A DNA stretch of 57,251 nucleotides from Paenibacillus sp. BK033 (lineage in GTDB: Bacteria > Bacillota > Bacilli > Paenibacillales > Paenibacillaceae). Positions 1 to 7,772 of the stretch are shown piece after piece. Both the position numbers and the translations under genes were made by a program. The stretch's first letter is position 1. Each line of letters begins with the position of its first letter. The DNA lies in NCBI RefSeq assembly GCF_004345425.1, contig NZ_SLVP01000004.1, forward strand, positions 501,480 to 558,730, in the 5' to 3' direction. The notes under the pieces were generated by a model. That model did no database searches, was not told the origin of the DNA, and worked only from the letters and a program-made list of their open reading frames with translations.

Positions 1-273
1 ATAAGGACCCTGTCGGGGTCTTATCGAGTGAGGAATGGCGACTGGAGCGTGAAAATGGTGGAGTTGTGGGGACATAAGACCCTGCGGGGGTCTTATTGGG
101 GTTGAGACTAGCTAGTTTGGTTAGGATAAGACCCTGTCGGGGTCTTATCGAGTGAGGAATGGCGACTGAAGTGTGAAAATGGTGGAGTTGCGGGGACATA
201 AGACCCTGCGGGGGTCTTATTGGGGGGAAGACTAGCTAGTTTGGTTGGGATAAGACCCTGGCAGGGTCTTATC
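1..273. repeat. Tandem array of five hairpins in 124-bp units
   Basis: Two full 124-bp units and part of a third, running off the left edge. Each unit has two palindromes sharing the arm ATAAGACCC / GGGTCTTAT with a 5-nt loop. They lie at 1-24, 74-96, 125-149, 198-220 and 249-273, with spacers alternating between about 49 and 28 nt. Each short spacer also holds the palindrome ACTAGCTAGT (107-116 and 231-240). The long spacer is almost identical between copies. No coding potential is evident. It resembles a REP/REPIN-like palindromic array or a stack of terminators, and its role is unknown. Confidence 0.85.
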
Positions 274-298
274 GAATGGGAAGATGAATTTGAGCCAG

Positions 299-973
299 TT
301 AGAGTCTAGGAGTGGCAGCCTGCAACTTGTAAGTACGGACTCGATGGACAGTCGCTTTTGCAGGCTGTAAATAAGTTAAACTAACCATTTCTATTAACAG
401 TTTGCGTGCATACTTTGAACTTATCGATAGTAATAGGCTGATATCTTTTGGCGTCACTGGTTTGCGGACAAGCTGCATATAGCGCAGAATTTCTTTTTGC
501 TGCAAGGATAGATTGTTGTTGTTGGAGGTAAGACTGAAGAGCTTGCCGAACAGCTGCTGTAGGAGTTGCTGGCAGTGGCGCGGCCTGCTCTTGACGTCGT
601 CATAGGAGAAGCGGATCACCATCCAGCCGTCCAGGATGAGATGGTTCTGGCGCATGAGGTTGTCAGCGAATTGTCTGCGGTCAGCATCCCGCAAGTGTGG
701 GCCGTAGCCGTCAATCTCGATGCAAATCTTGTAGGGCTCGCGCAGATAGGCATAGTCCAGAAAACGTTGACCATCCTTATAATCATCGACCTCGTATTCC
801 GCGTGCAAATGTTCAAGCTTGCCAATAGCCGGCAGCCAAACCTGCTTAAGAAATAAGTCCTCTGCATGTCGTTCCTCGGATAATCTGCGTTTACGTTCAC
901 TGCCGCCTGCTTGAAGCTGAGACTCTAACCATTGTTCATAAAGGGTATCGAGTACCTTAACCAGAATAATCAC
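299..973 (-). CDS. DUF559-type nuclease-like protein
   Basis: A 224-residue protein that looks like a DUF559/VSR-type restriction-endonuclease fold. The middle has a PD-(D/E)xK-like core (D73, then E86-x-D88 in the stretch ICIEIDGYGPH, followed by a helix rich in D, R and N). The last ~70 residues look like a winged helix-turn-helix, suggesting DNA binding. The product is probably a DNA-acting hydrolase, but its substrate cannot be read from sequence. The start is unclear: an in-frame stop lies just upstream, the strong AAGGAGG site ends one base before the only conventional start (GTG at 973), and better spaced codons are ATT (967) and CTG (964). A long hairpin followed by a T-run on this strand lies just upstream (993-1039). 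Confidence 0.6.
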   Translation of the reverse strand: MIILVKVLDTLYEQWLESQLQAGGSERKRRLSEERHAEDLFLKQVWLPAIGKLEHLHAEYEVDDYKDGQRFLDYAYLREPYKICIEIDGYGPHLRDADRRQFADNLMRQNHLILDGWMVIRFSYDDVKSRPRHCQQLLQQLFGKLFSLTSNNNNLSLQQKEILRYMQLVRKPVTPKDISLLLSISSKYARKLLIEMVSLTYLQPAKATVHRVRTYKLQAATPRL

Positions 974-992
974 TCCTCCTTAGCAAAATAAA

Positions 993-1039
993 AAGCACAC
1001 GGCTCCCCCGTTGGAAACGAGAAAAAGAGCGGTGTGCTT
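993..1039 (-). terminator. Hairpin with T-run upstream of the nuclease-like gene
   Basis: Arms AAGCACACGGCTC (993-1005) and GAGCGGTGTGCTT (1027-1039) pair over 13 positions with one mismatch. On the minus strand the hairpin is followed by TTTTTATTTT and then directly by the AAGGAGG site of the minus-strand gene. It therefore looks like an intrinsic terminator or an attenuator in the leader of that gene. Confidence 0.55.
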
Positions 1040-1178
1040 CACACGCATGATTTCATTTGCATTTATTTTACAATAGTCGCATCAGAGTGTCGATTACCCA
1101 TTTTAACCCCCTTGTCCTCATGTGCGTAACCACTGGGCGCATAGCGGCATATATTGTCACAAAGAGGAGGTGGCCGAC

Positions 1179-1622
1179 CTGATTGCGATTTTTCTTCTTG
1201 TGATAGGCTGCTATGCTTTGGCCGCCGCATCGGTGCATGTGGCTTACAGGCTCAGGCGGGGTAAAATCCGCGAAAGCAAGCATTATGTTCTTGTTGCTCA
1301 TGATCAGCATATGAAGATGGAAATGTTTCTACGCCAGTTTTCTTCCTATTCGCGCCGAATGGGGACGGATGTTCAGCTTACGGTAGTCGATAACGATTCT
1401 GCGGACCAGACCGCTCAGATTGTAGACCGTCTCCGGCGGGAGAACGGGAATATTACGGTTTTTGCGGATGAAGGTTCGAAGGATAGAAAGCGCTCACAAT
1501 CTGGTGAAGATTCTGCAGGTCTTATCTGGATGCTAAGAAACGAAGGGATTGTAAGCAAGCCTGATCAGGCTATCCTTGTGGATTTGCAGAATCCATCCGA
1601 TTTGTCGAAAATGCCGTTTTGA
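1179..1622 (+). CDS. Small membrane-anchored protein, function unknown
   Basis: About 147 residues if translation begins at CTG 1179. An AGAGGAGG site ends 8 nt before that codon. The frame is open back to GTG 1122, which has no ribosome binding site, and GTG 1170 sits inside the site itself. The N-terminus is one hydrophobic segment (IAIFLLVIGCYALAAASVHVA) followed by a basic stretch. The rest is soluble and includes VLVAHDQH and QLTVVDNDSADQTAQIVDRL, reminiscent of the first strands of a family-2 glycosyltransferase fold but too short to be a complete enzyme. It lies directly upstream of comFA, separated by a terminator. I do not recognise its function. Confidence 0.55.
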   Translation: MIAIFLLVIGCYALAAASVHVAYRLRRGKIRESKHYVLVAHDQHMKMEMFLRQFSSYSRRMGTDVQLTVVDNDSADQTAQIVDRLRRENGNITVFADEGSKDRKRSQSGEDSAGLIWMLRNEGIVSKPDQAILVDLQNPSDLSKMPF

Positions 1623-1655
1623 GCTATAATGGAAGTTAATTGGAAGCACGGAGTG

Positions 1656-1701
1656 AAGCACACCCCGATGATGCAATGGCATCGTTGAGGTGTGCTTTTT
1701 T
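1656..1701 (+). terminator. Intrinsic terminator before comFA
   Basis: Arms AAGCACACC (1656-1664) and GGTGTGCTT (1689-1697) enclose a second short stem (CGATG/CATCG) and run into six Ts. The outer arm nearly repeats the arm of the hairpin at 993-1039. It lies upstream of the comFA ribosome binding site and argues that comFA starts at 1724 rather than further upstream. Confidence 0.8.
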
Positions 1702-1723
1702 GCGTGCGCAAGGAGGGAAACGG

Positions 1724-3775
1724 TTGAAGGCCTTTGTGTATGTCGTTCGTGTTTGCGGAGAATGGTCAGCCCGGATGTCGATTGCGCCGGAAGTGGACCG
1801 GTTGTTCTGGATGGAGGAGGGGCTAGCGGAAGCTAGTAGGATAGTAGATGGTCGTTATGGAGGGATGAGAAAGAAAGATAACGGACGGAGTGTTGCGGTC
1901 CAAACGAGACTTAAAGGGGAGAGAGCGGAAGAAGGATGGCTATGGGAGGAGGCATTGCCATTGGGGGATGCCATTCGCTGCGTGGAGCTTTGGGAGCGAG
2001 ATGCCGGGAGCCGTGCCTCGCGGGATAGCAGTGGTGTCGGTAGTGCTCAGAGTCGGGGAATTGCAGAGAGTGTAGGGAGTACAGCAGGCAGTGGCGGCGG
2101 GCCGCTGGCTTCGCTCGCGGCCTGCGTGGAGCAGGCGCGCCGCGAAGCGGGCGCGCCAATGCAAGGGCCGAGCCCGCAGGCTGCTGGCGATGCCAGCCTG
2201 CGGGCTCGGCGGTGGGCGCGAGCCGCCGCTGACGCGGGCGGCTCCAGCCCCGGCACCGCGCGCGCTGCTGCTCGCGCGCGGGAGGCCCTGGCGGCCGCTG
2301 CGCAGCAGGCCGCCGCGGCCATGCAGGGCCGTGCGCTGCTTCGCAGCGAAGCGCACGCCCTGCTCGAGGGCGCCGCCGCCGATATGGGCGGCGCACTGCA
2401 GTTGGCGCAGCTGCTAGGCTGGCTGCGCCTCAAGGGCGCTGTCGCCGCCGAGCACGGCCGGCGGCGGCGCGAGTGCCGCTGCAGGCGATGCGGCAGCGGC
2501 GAAGCGCACATGCACCGCACGCCTTGCGCAGCGTGCGGGCACATGTGCGCTTACTGCTCGGCATGCCTCACCATGGGGCGCAGCCGCGAATGCGAGCTGC
2601 TGGTGCTTGGCATGCCGGCACCTCCACTAGAGGCCGGCTCAACACCGGCCGACCTCAACAAGTGGCGGCTCAGCCCCGCGCAAGCTGCCGCCACGGAGTC
2701 GGCGCTTCAGTTCATCGAAGCGCCACACCCTCCACAGAAGAACAAAGAGTTCCTCCTCTGGGCCGTCACCGGGGCCGGCAAGACGGAGATGATATTCCCG
2801 CTGGTCGAGTCGGTCATCTCCCGCGGAGGGCGGGCGCTGATCGCCACTCCGCGCCGGGATGTCGTCATTGAGCTCGATCCCCGCATCCGCAGGGCGTTCC
2901 CGCAGGCACGGGTCGTTACTTTATACGGCGGCAGCGAGCAGCGTTGGGAAGCGGGAGACATTACGCTGGCCACTACGCATCAGCTGATGCGGTTCCATCA
3001 AGCTTTTGATCTCGTCATTATCGACGAGCTTGATGCGTTTCCCTACCACGGCGATCCGATTTTGCATTACGCGGCGGACAAAAGCCGTGCGCCGCATGCC
3101 CCAAAGCTGCTGCTTTCGGCCACGCCGCCAACCGAGCTGCAGCGGCGTGTTAAATCCGGACAGCTGCCCCATGCCAGGGTACCCGTCCGCTATCATCGCC
3201 ATCCGCTGCCCGTACCGGTTCTAATTCGCACACCGTCCGTCGCAAAGCTCCTTCAGACGGGAAAAATACCGAGAGCGCTGCTCGCGGCGCTTAACCATTC
3301 TCTAAACCGCGGAGCTCAGCTCTTCATCTTCGTTCAGCGGATCTCGCAGGTTGAGCCGATGGCCAAGCTGCTGGGCAGGCTGCTTAAGCAATCTGCCGTC
3401 GAAGGGACCTCGTCTCAGGATCCGGACCGGGCCGATAAGGTAAACCGATTCCGCAAAAGCGAAATTCGCGTATTAGTCACCACGACCATCCTGGAGCGGG
3501 GAGTAACCATTCCGCGCAGCGATGTATATATTTTAGACGCGGACGGGCGGTTGTTTGACGAGGCTTCGCTGGTTCAGATGGCGGGAAGGGCGGGGCGTTC
3601 GGGAGAAGATCCGAATGGTTTTGTCTATTTTTGCGGCAGAGAGCGAACCGGTGCTCAAGCTGCAGCCATCAGTCAAATCCGCGGAATGAACCGGATTGCC
3701 CGCAAACGGGGATACCTGCTTCCGGAGGAACGGGCCGGTTCATGGTGGAGCCGAATCTTCAAGCGTTCCAATTAA
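1724..3775 (+). CDS. comFA: Competence DNA-uptake helicase ComFA, extended N-terminus
   Basis: A DEAD-box-like ATPase that in naturally competent Firmicutes drives single-stranded DNA uptake at the membrane. The TTG start at 1724 follows AAGGAGGG by 6 nt, giving 683 residues; B. subtilis ComFA is about 460. A four-cysteine zinc finger lies around residues 251-285 (CRRC, CAAC, CAYCSAC). Walker A GAGKT is near 350-354 and the DELD box at 434-437, followed by SATPP and a C-terminal helicase domain (TTTILERGVT, QMAGRAGRSG). The first ~200 residues have no counterpart in short ComFA proteins. They are Ala/Gly/Arg-rich and encoded by very GC-rich DNA (about 2090-2480) that includes a perfect inverted repeat. 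comFC follows after about 100 bp. Confidence 0.93.
   Translation: MKAFVYVVRVCGEWSARMSIAPEVDRLFWMEEGLAEASRIVDGRYGGMRKKDNGRSVAVQTRLKGERAEEGWLWEEALPLGDAIRCVELWERDAGSRASRDSSGVGSAQSRGIAESVGSTAGSGGGPLASLAACVEQARREAGAPMQGPSPQAAGDASLRARRWARAAADAGGSSPGTARAAARAREALAAAAQQAAAAMQGRALLRSEAHALLEGAAADMGGALQLAQLLGWLRLKGAVAAEHGRRRRECRCRRCGSGEAHMHRTPCAACGHMCAYCSACLTMGRSRECELLVLGMPAPPLEAGSTPADLNKWRLSPAQAAATESALQFIEAPHPPQKNKEFLLWAVTGAGKTEMIFPLVESVISRGGRALIATPRRDVVIELDPRIRRAFPQARVVTLYGGSEQRWEAGDITLATTHQLMRFHQAFDLVIIDELDAFPYHGDPILHYAADKSRAPHAPKLLLSATPPTELQRRVKSGQLPHARVPVRYHRHPLPVPVLIRTPSVAKLLQTGKIPRALLAALNHSLNRGAQLFIFVQRISQVEPMAKLLGRLLKQSAVEGTSSQDPDRADKVNRFRKSEIRVLVTTTILERGVTIPRSDVYILDADGRLFDEASLVQMAGRAGRSGEDPNGFVYFCGRERTGAQAAAISQIRGMNRIARKRGYLLPEERAGSWWSRIFKRSN
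2167..2210. repeat. Perfect 17-bp inverted repeat inside comFA
   Basis: Arms GCCGAGCCCGCAGGCTG (2167-2183) and its exact reverse complement (2194-2210) are separated by 10 nt. The repeat lies within the GC-rich codons of the ComFA N-terminal extension. It could form a very stable hairpin in the mRNA or be a remnant of a palindromic element that inserted in frame. Confidence 0.85.
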
Positions 3776-3876
3776 CCTTTATATCTATCGCCCATACATC
3801 CGCCCGCTAGATCCAGCTCTTTCATCAAATACTGAATCCTATTAATAACAACACCATCAAAGGAGGTCACTCATGC

Positions 3877-4767
3877 ATGCGGCACATCCTCAAACAACTA
3901 TTCCGGCGCTCCACCTCCGAGCTGCGCCACTCCTTGCATTATCTGAAACCCAGCTCGGGAGAATGCCCCTTTTGCGGAAAAGGAATAAAGCAGGCTTCAC
4001 CAGGCCTATCAACGCCTCAAGCCGATAGCCGGAAAACGTATCTATCCTATCTCCCGCCCGCTTTTACCCGTTCAATCTGCTCCTCTTGCCTCGCGGCCAT
4101 CCCATGGCTTATCCCAATCAAATGCCGCGTTTGCGGCAGGGGAATCACTTGTCCGGACTGCATCCGCCGGATGGACCCCATGTTTATCGCGAACCGAAGC
4201 GCCGTTCAGTACAGCAGCGAGATGAGAGAATGGCTGGCACAATACAAGTACCGGGGGAATGAGAGGCTGGAGCCGCTGCTCGCCCAGATGATGCTCCCGG
4301 CCTTTGAAGCCATCACGAAGGAAGCGGAAAAACAAAGCTTTTCTGCGCAGCCACCCTCAATTCCCATCTGGGATGCCGTTACCTTCGTGCCGGTCAGCAT
4401 GGAGCGGGCAGAGGAGAGAGGCTTTAATCAGGCCGAGCGGTTCGCTTCTATTTTGGCCAAGCATCATCGGCTTCCTCTGTATAACCTGCTCGTCCGGGAG
4501 CGGCATACCGGGAAGCAAAGCTTCAAAACCCGCCTGGAGCGAATGAAGGATACGCAGCGATTGTTTCACGCCAACCCGCATACGATGGCGCTTTTGCGGA
4601 ACAATGTCCTAAGGTCCCCTATGAATGCCCAAGTCCGATCTATACGAATTCTACTAGTCGACGACATCTACACAACAGGCAGCACGATCGGAGCTTGCGC
4701 GGCAGCGCTGCATCAGCATTCGGAGGCTCCGCTCGACATTTATTCTCTTACTTGGGCCAGATCCTAG
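3877..4767 (+). CDS. comFC: ComF family protein (phosphoribosyltransferase-like)
   Basis: A 296-residue protein required with ComFA for DNA uptake in competent Bacilli. The N-terminal half has zinc-binding cysteine pairs (CPFC, CSSC, CRVC, CPDC). The C-terminal half has the PRPP-binding signature ILLVDDIYTTGST near residues 252-264. The start ATG 3877 lies 9 nt after AGGAGGT; an overlapping ATG at 3873 is in another frame. comFB, which separates comFA and comFC in B. subtilis, is missing here. Confidence 0.9.
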   Translation: MRHILKQLFRRSTSELRHSLHYLKPSSGECPFCGKGIKQASPGLSTPQADSRKTYLSYLPPAFTRSICSSCLAAIPWLIPIKCRVCGRGITCPDCIRRMDPMFIANRSAVQYSSEMREWLAQYKYRGNERLEPLLAQMMLPAFEAITKEAEKQSFSAQPPSIPIWDAVTFVPVSMERAEERGFNQAERFASILAKHHRLPLYNLLVRERHTGKQSFKTRLERMKDTQRLFHANPHTMALLRNNVLRSPMNAQVRSIRILLVDDIYTTGSTIGACAAALHQHSEAPLDIYSLTWARS

Positions 4768-4866
4768 CGGCAGAAAGTCCTTTTGCAAGATTACTAGTGA
4801 AAAAACTCCCAATATCCGTTAAAATAACCGTAACAACCTTATGATTGCTGGAATGGGGAATCGACG

Positions 4867-5283
4867 ATGAATGTAGAAAACTGCCCTCGGTGCGGGAAGA
4901 TTTTTGCCAAAAACTTCCGTGATGTCTGCCCTGCGTGCATCCGGGAAATTGATAAAGAATACGAACTGTGCTCCACTTACTTGCGCGAGAACAAGGGCGC
5001 TGTTATTACCGAGCTGCACGATGCCACCGGCGTTTCGATTAAACAAATTACGAAGTTTATTAAAGAGGGGCGTATTTCGCTGCTGAATGCCCCCAATCTT
5101 ATGTATCCTTGCGAAGTATGTGGTACACTGATCCGTGAGAACAATATATGCGGCAACTGCCGCGCCCGCCTGCTGAAGGACACTCAACACATGCACGAGG
5201 ATGAGGCAAGGAACGCGGCCCTCCGCGCGGAAGAAAGAGTTTCGTACAAAGGCATCGATAAATATAACAAAAGGCAAAATTAA
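4867..5283 (+). CDS. yvyF: Flagellar operon protein YvyF
   Basis: A 138-residue protein of the YvyF family (TIGR03826). Zinc-ribbon cysteines occur at the N-terminus (CPRCGK, CPAC) and again near residues 82-98 (CEVCG, CGNC). Between them lies a helix-turn-helix-like stretch (ITELHDATGVSIKQITKFIKEG). It sits between comFC and flgM exactly as in B. subtilis. Its role is not firmly established; the fold suggests a nucleic-acid-binding regulator. A terminator separates it from flgM. Confidence 0.85.
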   Translation: MNVENCPRCGKIFAKNFRDVCPACIREIDKEYELCSTYLRENKGAVITELHDATGVSIKQITKFIKEGRISLLNAPNLMYPCEVCGTLIRENNICGNCRARLLKDTQHMHEDEARNAALRAEERVSYKGIDKYNKRQN

Positions 5284-5326
5284 TATGTAGCCCCATAACT
5301 TGGCCTATTCATTTTCCTGCTAGCTG

Positions 5327-5361
5327 AACCGATAATACTTTTAAAGGTTATCGGTTTTTTC
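5327..5361 (+). terminator. Terminator between yvyF and flgM
   Basis: Arms AACCGATAA (5327-5335) and TTATCGGTT (5348-5356) are perfectly complementary and followed by a run of Ts. Confidence 0.75.
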
Positions 5362-5389
5362 TATTGTGGAACCAAAGAGGTGATTATTC

Positions 5390-5656
5390 ATGAAGATAAA
5401 TGAAACGAATCGGATCGGCGCGTACAACCCCTACCAGAAGCAAATGGAGCAGCGGATAGATGGTGCAAATAAGAAGAAACAGAAGGATATCGTAGAGATC
5501 TCCGCGGAGGCAAAGGAAATGCTCTCTACCAGTCAAACGAACAGTCCGGAAAGGCAGAAGCGCCTGGAAGAATTGAAGCAATCCATCTCAGCGGGAACCT
5601 ACAAGGTTGACGCCGGCAAAATCGCAGACAAGCTGCTTCCTTACCTGAAGGGATGA
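5390..5656 (+). CDS. flgM: Anti-sigma-D factor FlgM
   Basis: An 88-residue FlgM, which binds and holds SigD inactive until the hook-basal body is complete. The N-terminus (MKINETNRIGAYNPYQKQ) and C-terminus (RLEELKQSISAGTYKVDAGK, then a short DKLL helix) match the family. An AGAGGTGAT site precedes the ATG. flgN follows after 7 bp. Confidence 0.92.
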   Translation: MKINETNRIGAYNPYQKQMEQRIDGANKKKQKDIVEISAEAKEMLSTSQTNSPERQKRLEELKQSISAGTYKVDAGKIADKLLPYLKG

Positions 5657-5663
5657 TCCGTAA

Positions 5664-6167
5664 ATGAACGAGCATATCAGGCAGATTTTAATCACCCTGC
5701 AGGAGCTGTTGGATGCGCACCGTGAGCTTATCCGGCATGCCAACGAGAAGACGGAAGCCATCCGCTTGGAAAATGTAGAGGCGGTATCGCTTATTACAAG
5801 CCGCGAGAAAAAAAGCGTGCAGCGTATTGTTGACCTGGAACAGACCCGTCTGCTTCAGGTTGGACGGTTTACGGTTGAACAAGGCCTTCGCAACATGCGC
5901 TCCCTGAAGATGGAGAAGCTGATTCAGATGGTCTACCATGCGGAGCAGAAGCTGGAGCTTCAGCAGATGTGGAGGGAGCTGTCCGCCGCGATCAAGGAGC
6001 TTCAGGACGTCAATACGTTTAACCAGCAGCTGATCCGGATGAATCTGGATTATCTGCAATTTACGCAGGACCTGCTGCTTGGCGCCCCGGAGGACGAGGT
6101 TACCTATCACCGCGCCGTACAAGGAATGAATGTGCAGCGTGCTAGTCGCTATAATCTCAAGACTTAA
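5664..6167 (+). CDS. flgN: Flagellar chaperone FlgN
   Basis: A 167-residue, almost entirely helical protein of the FlgN family, the export chaperone for the hook-filament junction proteins FlgK and FlgL. Its position between flgM and flgK matches yvyG of B. subtilis. Predicted long helices run through the sequence with no hydrophobic segment, which fits a cytoplasmic chaperone. flgK starts 18 bp downstream. Confidence 0.88.
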   Translation: MNEHIRQILITLQELLDAHRELIRHANEKTEAIRLENVEAVSLITSREKKSVQRIVDLEQTRLLQVGRFTVEQGLRNMRSLKMEKLIQMVYHAEQKLELQQMWRELSAAIKELQDVNTFNQQLIRMNLDYLQFTQDLLLGAPEDEVTYHRAVQGMNVQRASRYNLKT

Positions 6168-6185
6168 GGGAGAGGACAAGATACG

Positions 6186-7742
6186 ATGACATCGACATTT
6201 CATGGTCTGGAGACCGCGAAGCGAAGTATATTCACGACGCAAACGGCGCTGAACACGACCGGTCACAATATTTCTAACGCCAATACGTCGGGTTACTCCC
6301 GCCAGCGGGTTAACTTTACGGCTGCCCGTCCCATCGAAGCCTATGGCTATTCCCATTCCACGGCTGCGGGGCAGCTTGGTACGGGCGTGGAAGCAACCTC
6401 GATCACGCGGGTAAGAGACAAGTTCTTGGACAGTCAGTTCTACAGCGAGTATAAGTGGCTCGGGAATTATACGGTCCAGTCGGATACGCTCGAGAAGCTG
6501 GAGACCATTGTGAATGAGCCAAGCGATACCGGCCTTCAGACCGTGATCTCGAACTTCTGGAACAGCTGGTCGGACCTCAGCAAGACGCCTGAGAGCGCGG
6601 ATGGACGCGCCGTACTGGTTGAACAGACGAAAGCGATGATGGACGCTTTTAACTATACATACAAACAGCTTACCGATTTGAAGTCCGACTTGACGGAAAA
6701 CGCTCAGATCAACCTCGATAACCTCAAATCGATCTCCAGCACCATTGCCAACCTGAACGGACAAATTCAGCGAATTGAAGGCATTGGCGACGACGCGAAT
6801 GACCTGCGCGACCAACGCGATGCTCTGGTCGACGAACTGTCCGGCCTGGCGAATGTCAAGGTGTCTGATTTATCTGACGGTTACACCATTACGATGGGCA
6901 ACGTAACTTTGGTTGCGGGTAAATCCGCCGAAGGGTCGCAAGGATTAACGCTGGACGATATGACGGCTGCCATCGAGAACGGCGATCTGAATAACGGGGC
7001 TATTTACGGAACGATGCAGTCGCGCGATAAATATGTCCAGGGCTATATGGATCAGCTCAACCAAATGGCTAACACCATTGCAAATGGGGATATTCAAGTC
7101 ACGATTCCTAAAGGCTCGGTTCTTCCCGAAGGTACCGTGCTTAACGGCGTTACGTACGCAGGCGCTAACCGTACGCTGACGGAGGATTTGACCGTAACGG
7201 TGCAGGGTCTGAACGGCTTGCATCAGCTCGGTTACACGATGAACGGGGAGCAAGGCGAGCCGCTGTTCACCGATGCGGACGGCAATACGGATAATTTAAC
7301 CGCAGCCAATATTCAGTTGAATCCTAAGATTGCAGCAGACCCTACTCTGCTTGCCACTTCTATGAAAGTGACCTTCAATGACGATGGTACGGAGACCGTT
7401 GTAGCAGGTAACAACTCAATGGCCGTTCTGATGTCGCAGGCGCGTGACACGAAGTTTGCGTTTGATGCGACGGACAACAATACGATTAACGGATTCTTCC
7501 GCGCGGTAGTTGGCCAATTAGGCGTGCAGTCCAAGGAAATGCAGCGGCTGCAGTCGAATCAGCAAACGATCGTTGACCAGGTGGATTCCCGCCGTATGTC
7601 GGTCAGCGGCGTTTCCCTTGACGAGGAAATGTCCGATCTCGTGAAGTTCCAGCATGCCTATAACGCATCCGCGCGCGTGATGACCGTTATCGACGAGACA
7701 TTGGACCGTATTATTAACAGCATGGGCCGCGTCGGCCTGTAA
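6186..7742 (+). CDS. flgK: Flagellar hook-associated protein 1 (FlgK)
   Basis: A 518-residue hook-filament junction protein exported through the flagellum. The N-terminus has the flagellar rod signature (TFHGLETAKRSIFTTQTALN, then HNISNANTSGYSRQR). The C-terminus ends in the typical amphipathic helix (FQHAYNASARVMTVIDETLD). Length is normal. The start has a GGGAGAGG site about 10 nt upstream. It is cotranscribed with flgN and flgL. Confidence 0.96.
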   Translation: MTSTFHGLETAKRSIFTTQTALNTTGHNISNANTSGYSRQRVNFTAARPIEAYGYSHSTAAGQLGTGVEATSITRVRDKFLDSQFYSEYKWLGNYTVQSDTLEKLETIVNEPSDTGLQTVISNFWNSWSDLSKTPESADGRAVLVEQTKAMMDAFNYTYKQLTDLKSDLTENAQINLDNLKSISSTIANLNGQIQRIEGIGDDANDLRDQRDALVDELSGLANVKVSDLSDGYTITMGNVTLVAGKSAEGSQGLTLDDMTAAIENGDLNNGAIYGTMQSRDKYVQGYMDQLNQMANTIANGDIQVTIPKGSVLPEGTVLNGVTYAGANRTLTEDLTVTVQGLNGLHQLGYTMNGEQGEPLFTDADGNTDNLTAANIQLNPKIAADPTLLATSMKVTFNDDGTETVVAGNNSMAVLMSQARDTKFAFDATDNNTINGFFRAVVGQLGVQSKEMQRLQSNQQTIVDQVDSRRMSVSGVSLDEEMSDLVKFQHAYNASARVMTVIDETLDRIINSMGRVGL

Positions 7743-7772
7743 TCGACTAGATAAAGCCGGAGGTGCAGCCAC

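Noticed and set aside
1..273. Possible CRISPR array
   Set aside because: Spacers are themselves repeated, their lengths alternate, and the repeats are palindromic hairpins within a tandem unit. No cas gene is nearby.
1622..1724. ComK boxes upstream of comFA
   Set aside because: No pair of AAAA-N5-TTTT motifs occurs in the terminator-containing gap.
5300..5345. SigD promoter before flgM (CCGATAAT)
   Set aside because: The match is part of the terminator stem at 5327-5356 and no TAAA-like -35 is at the right distance.
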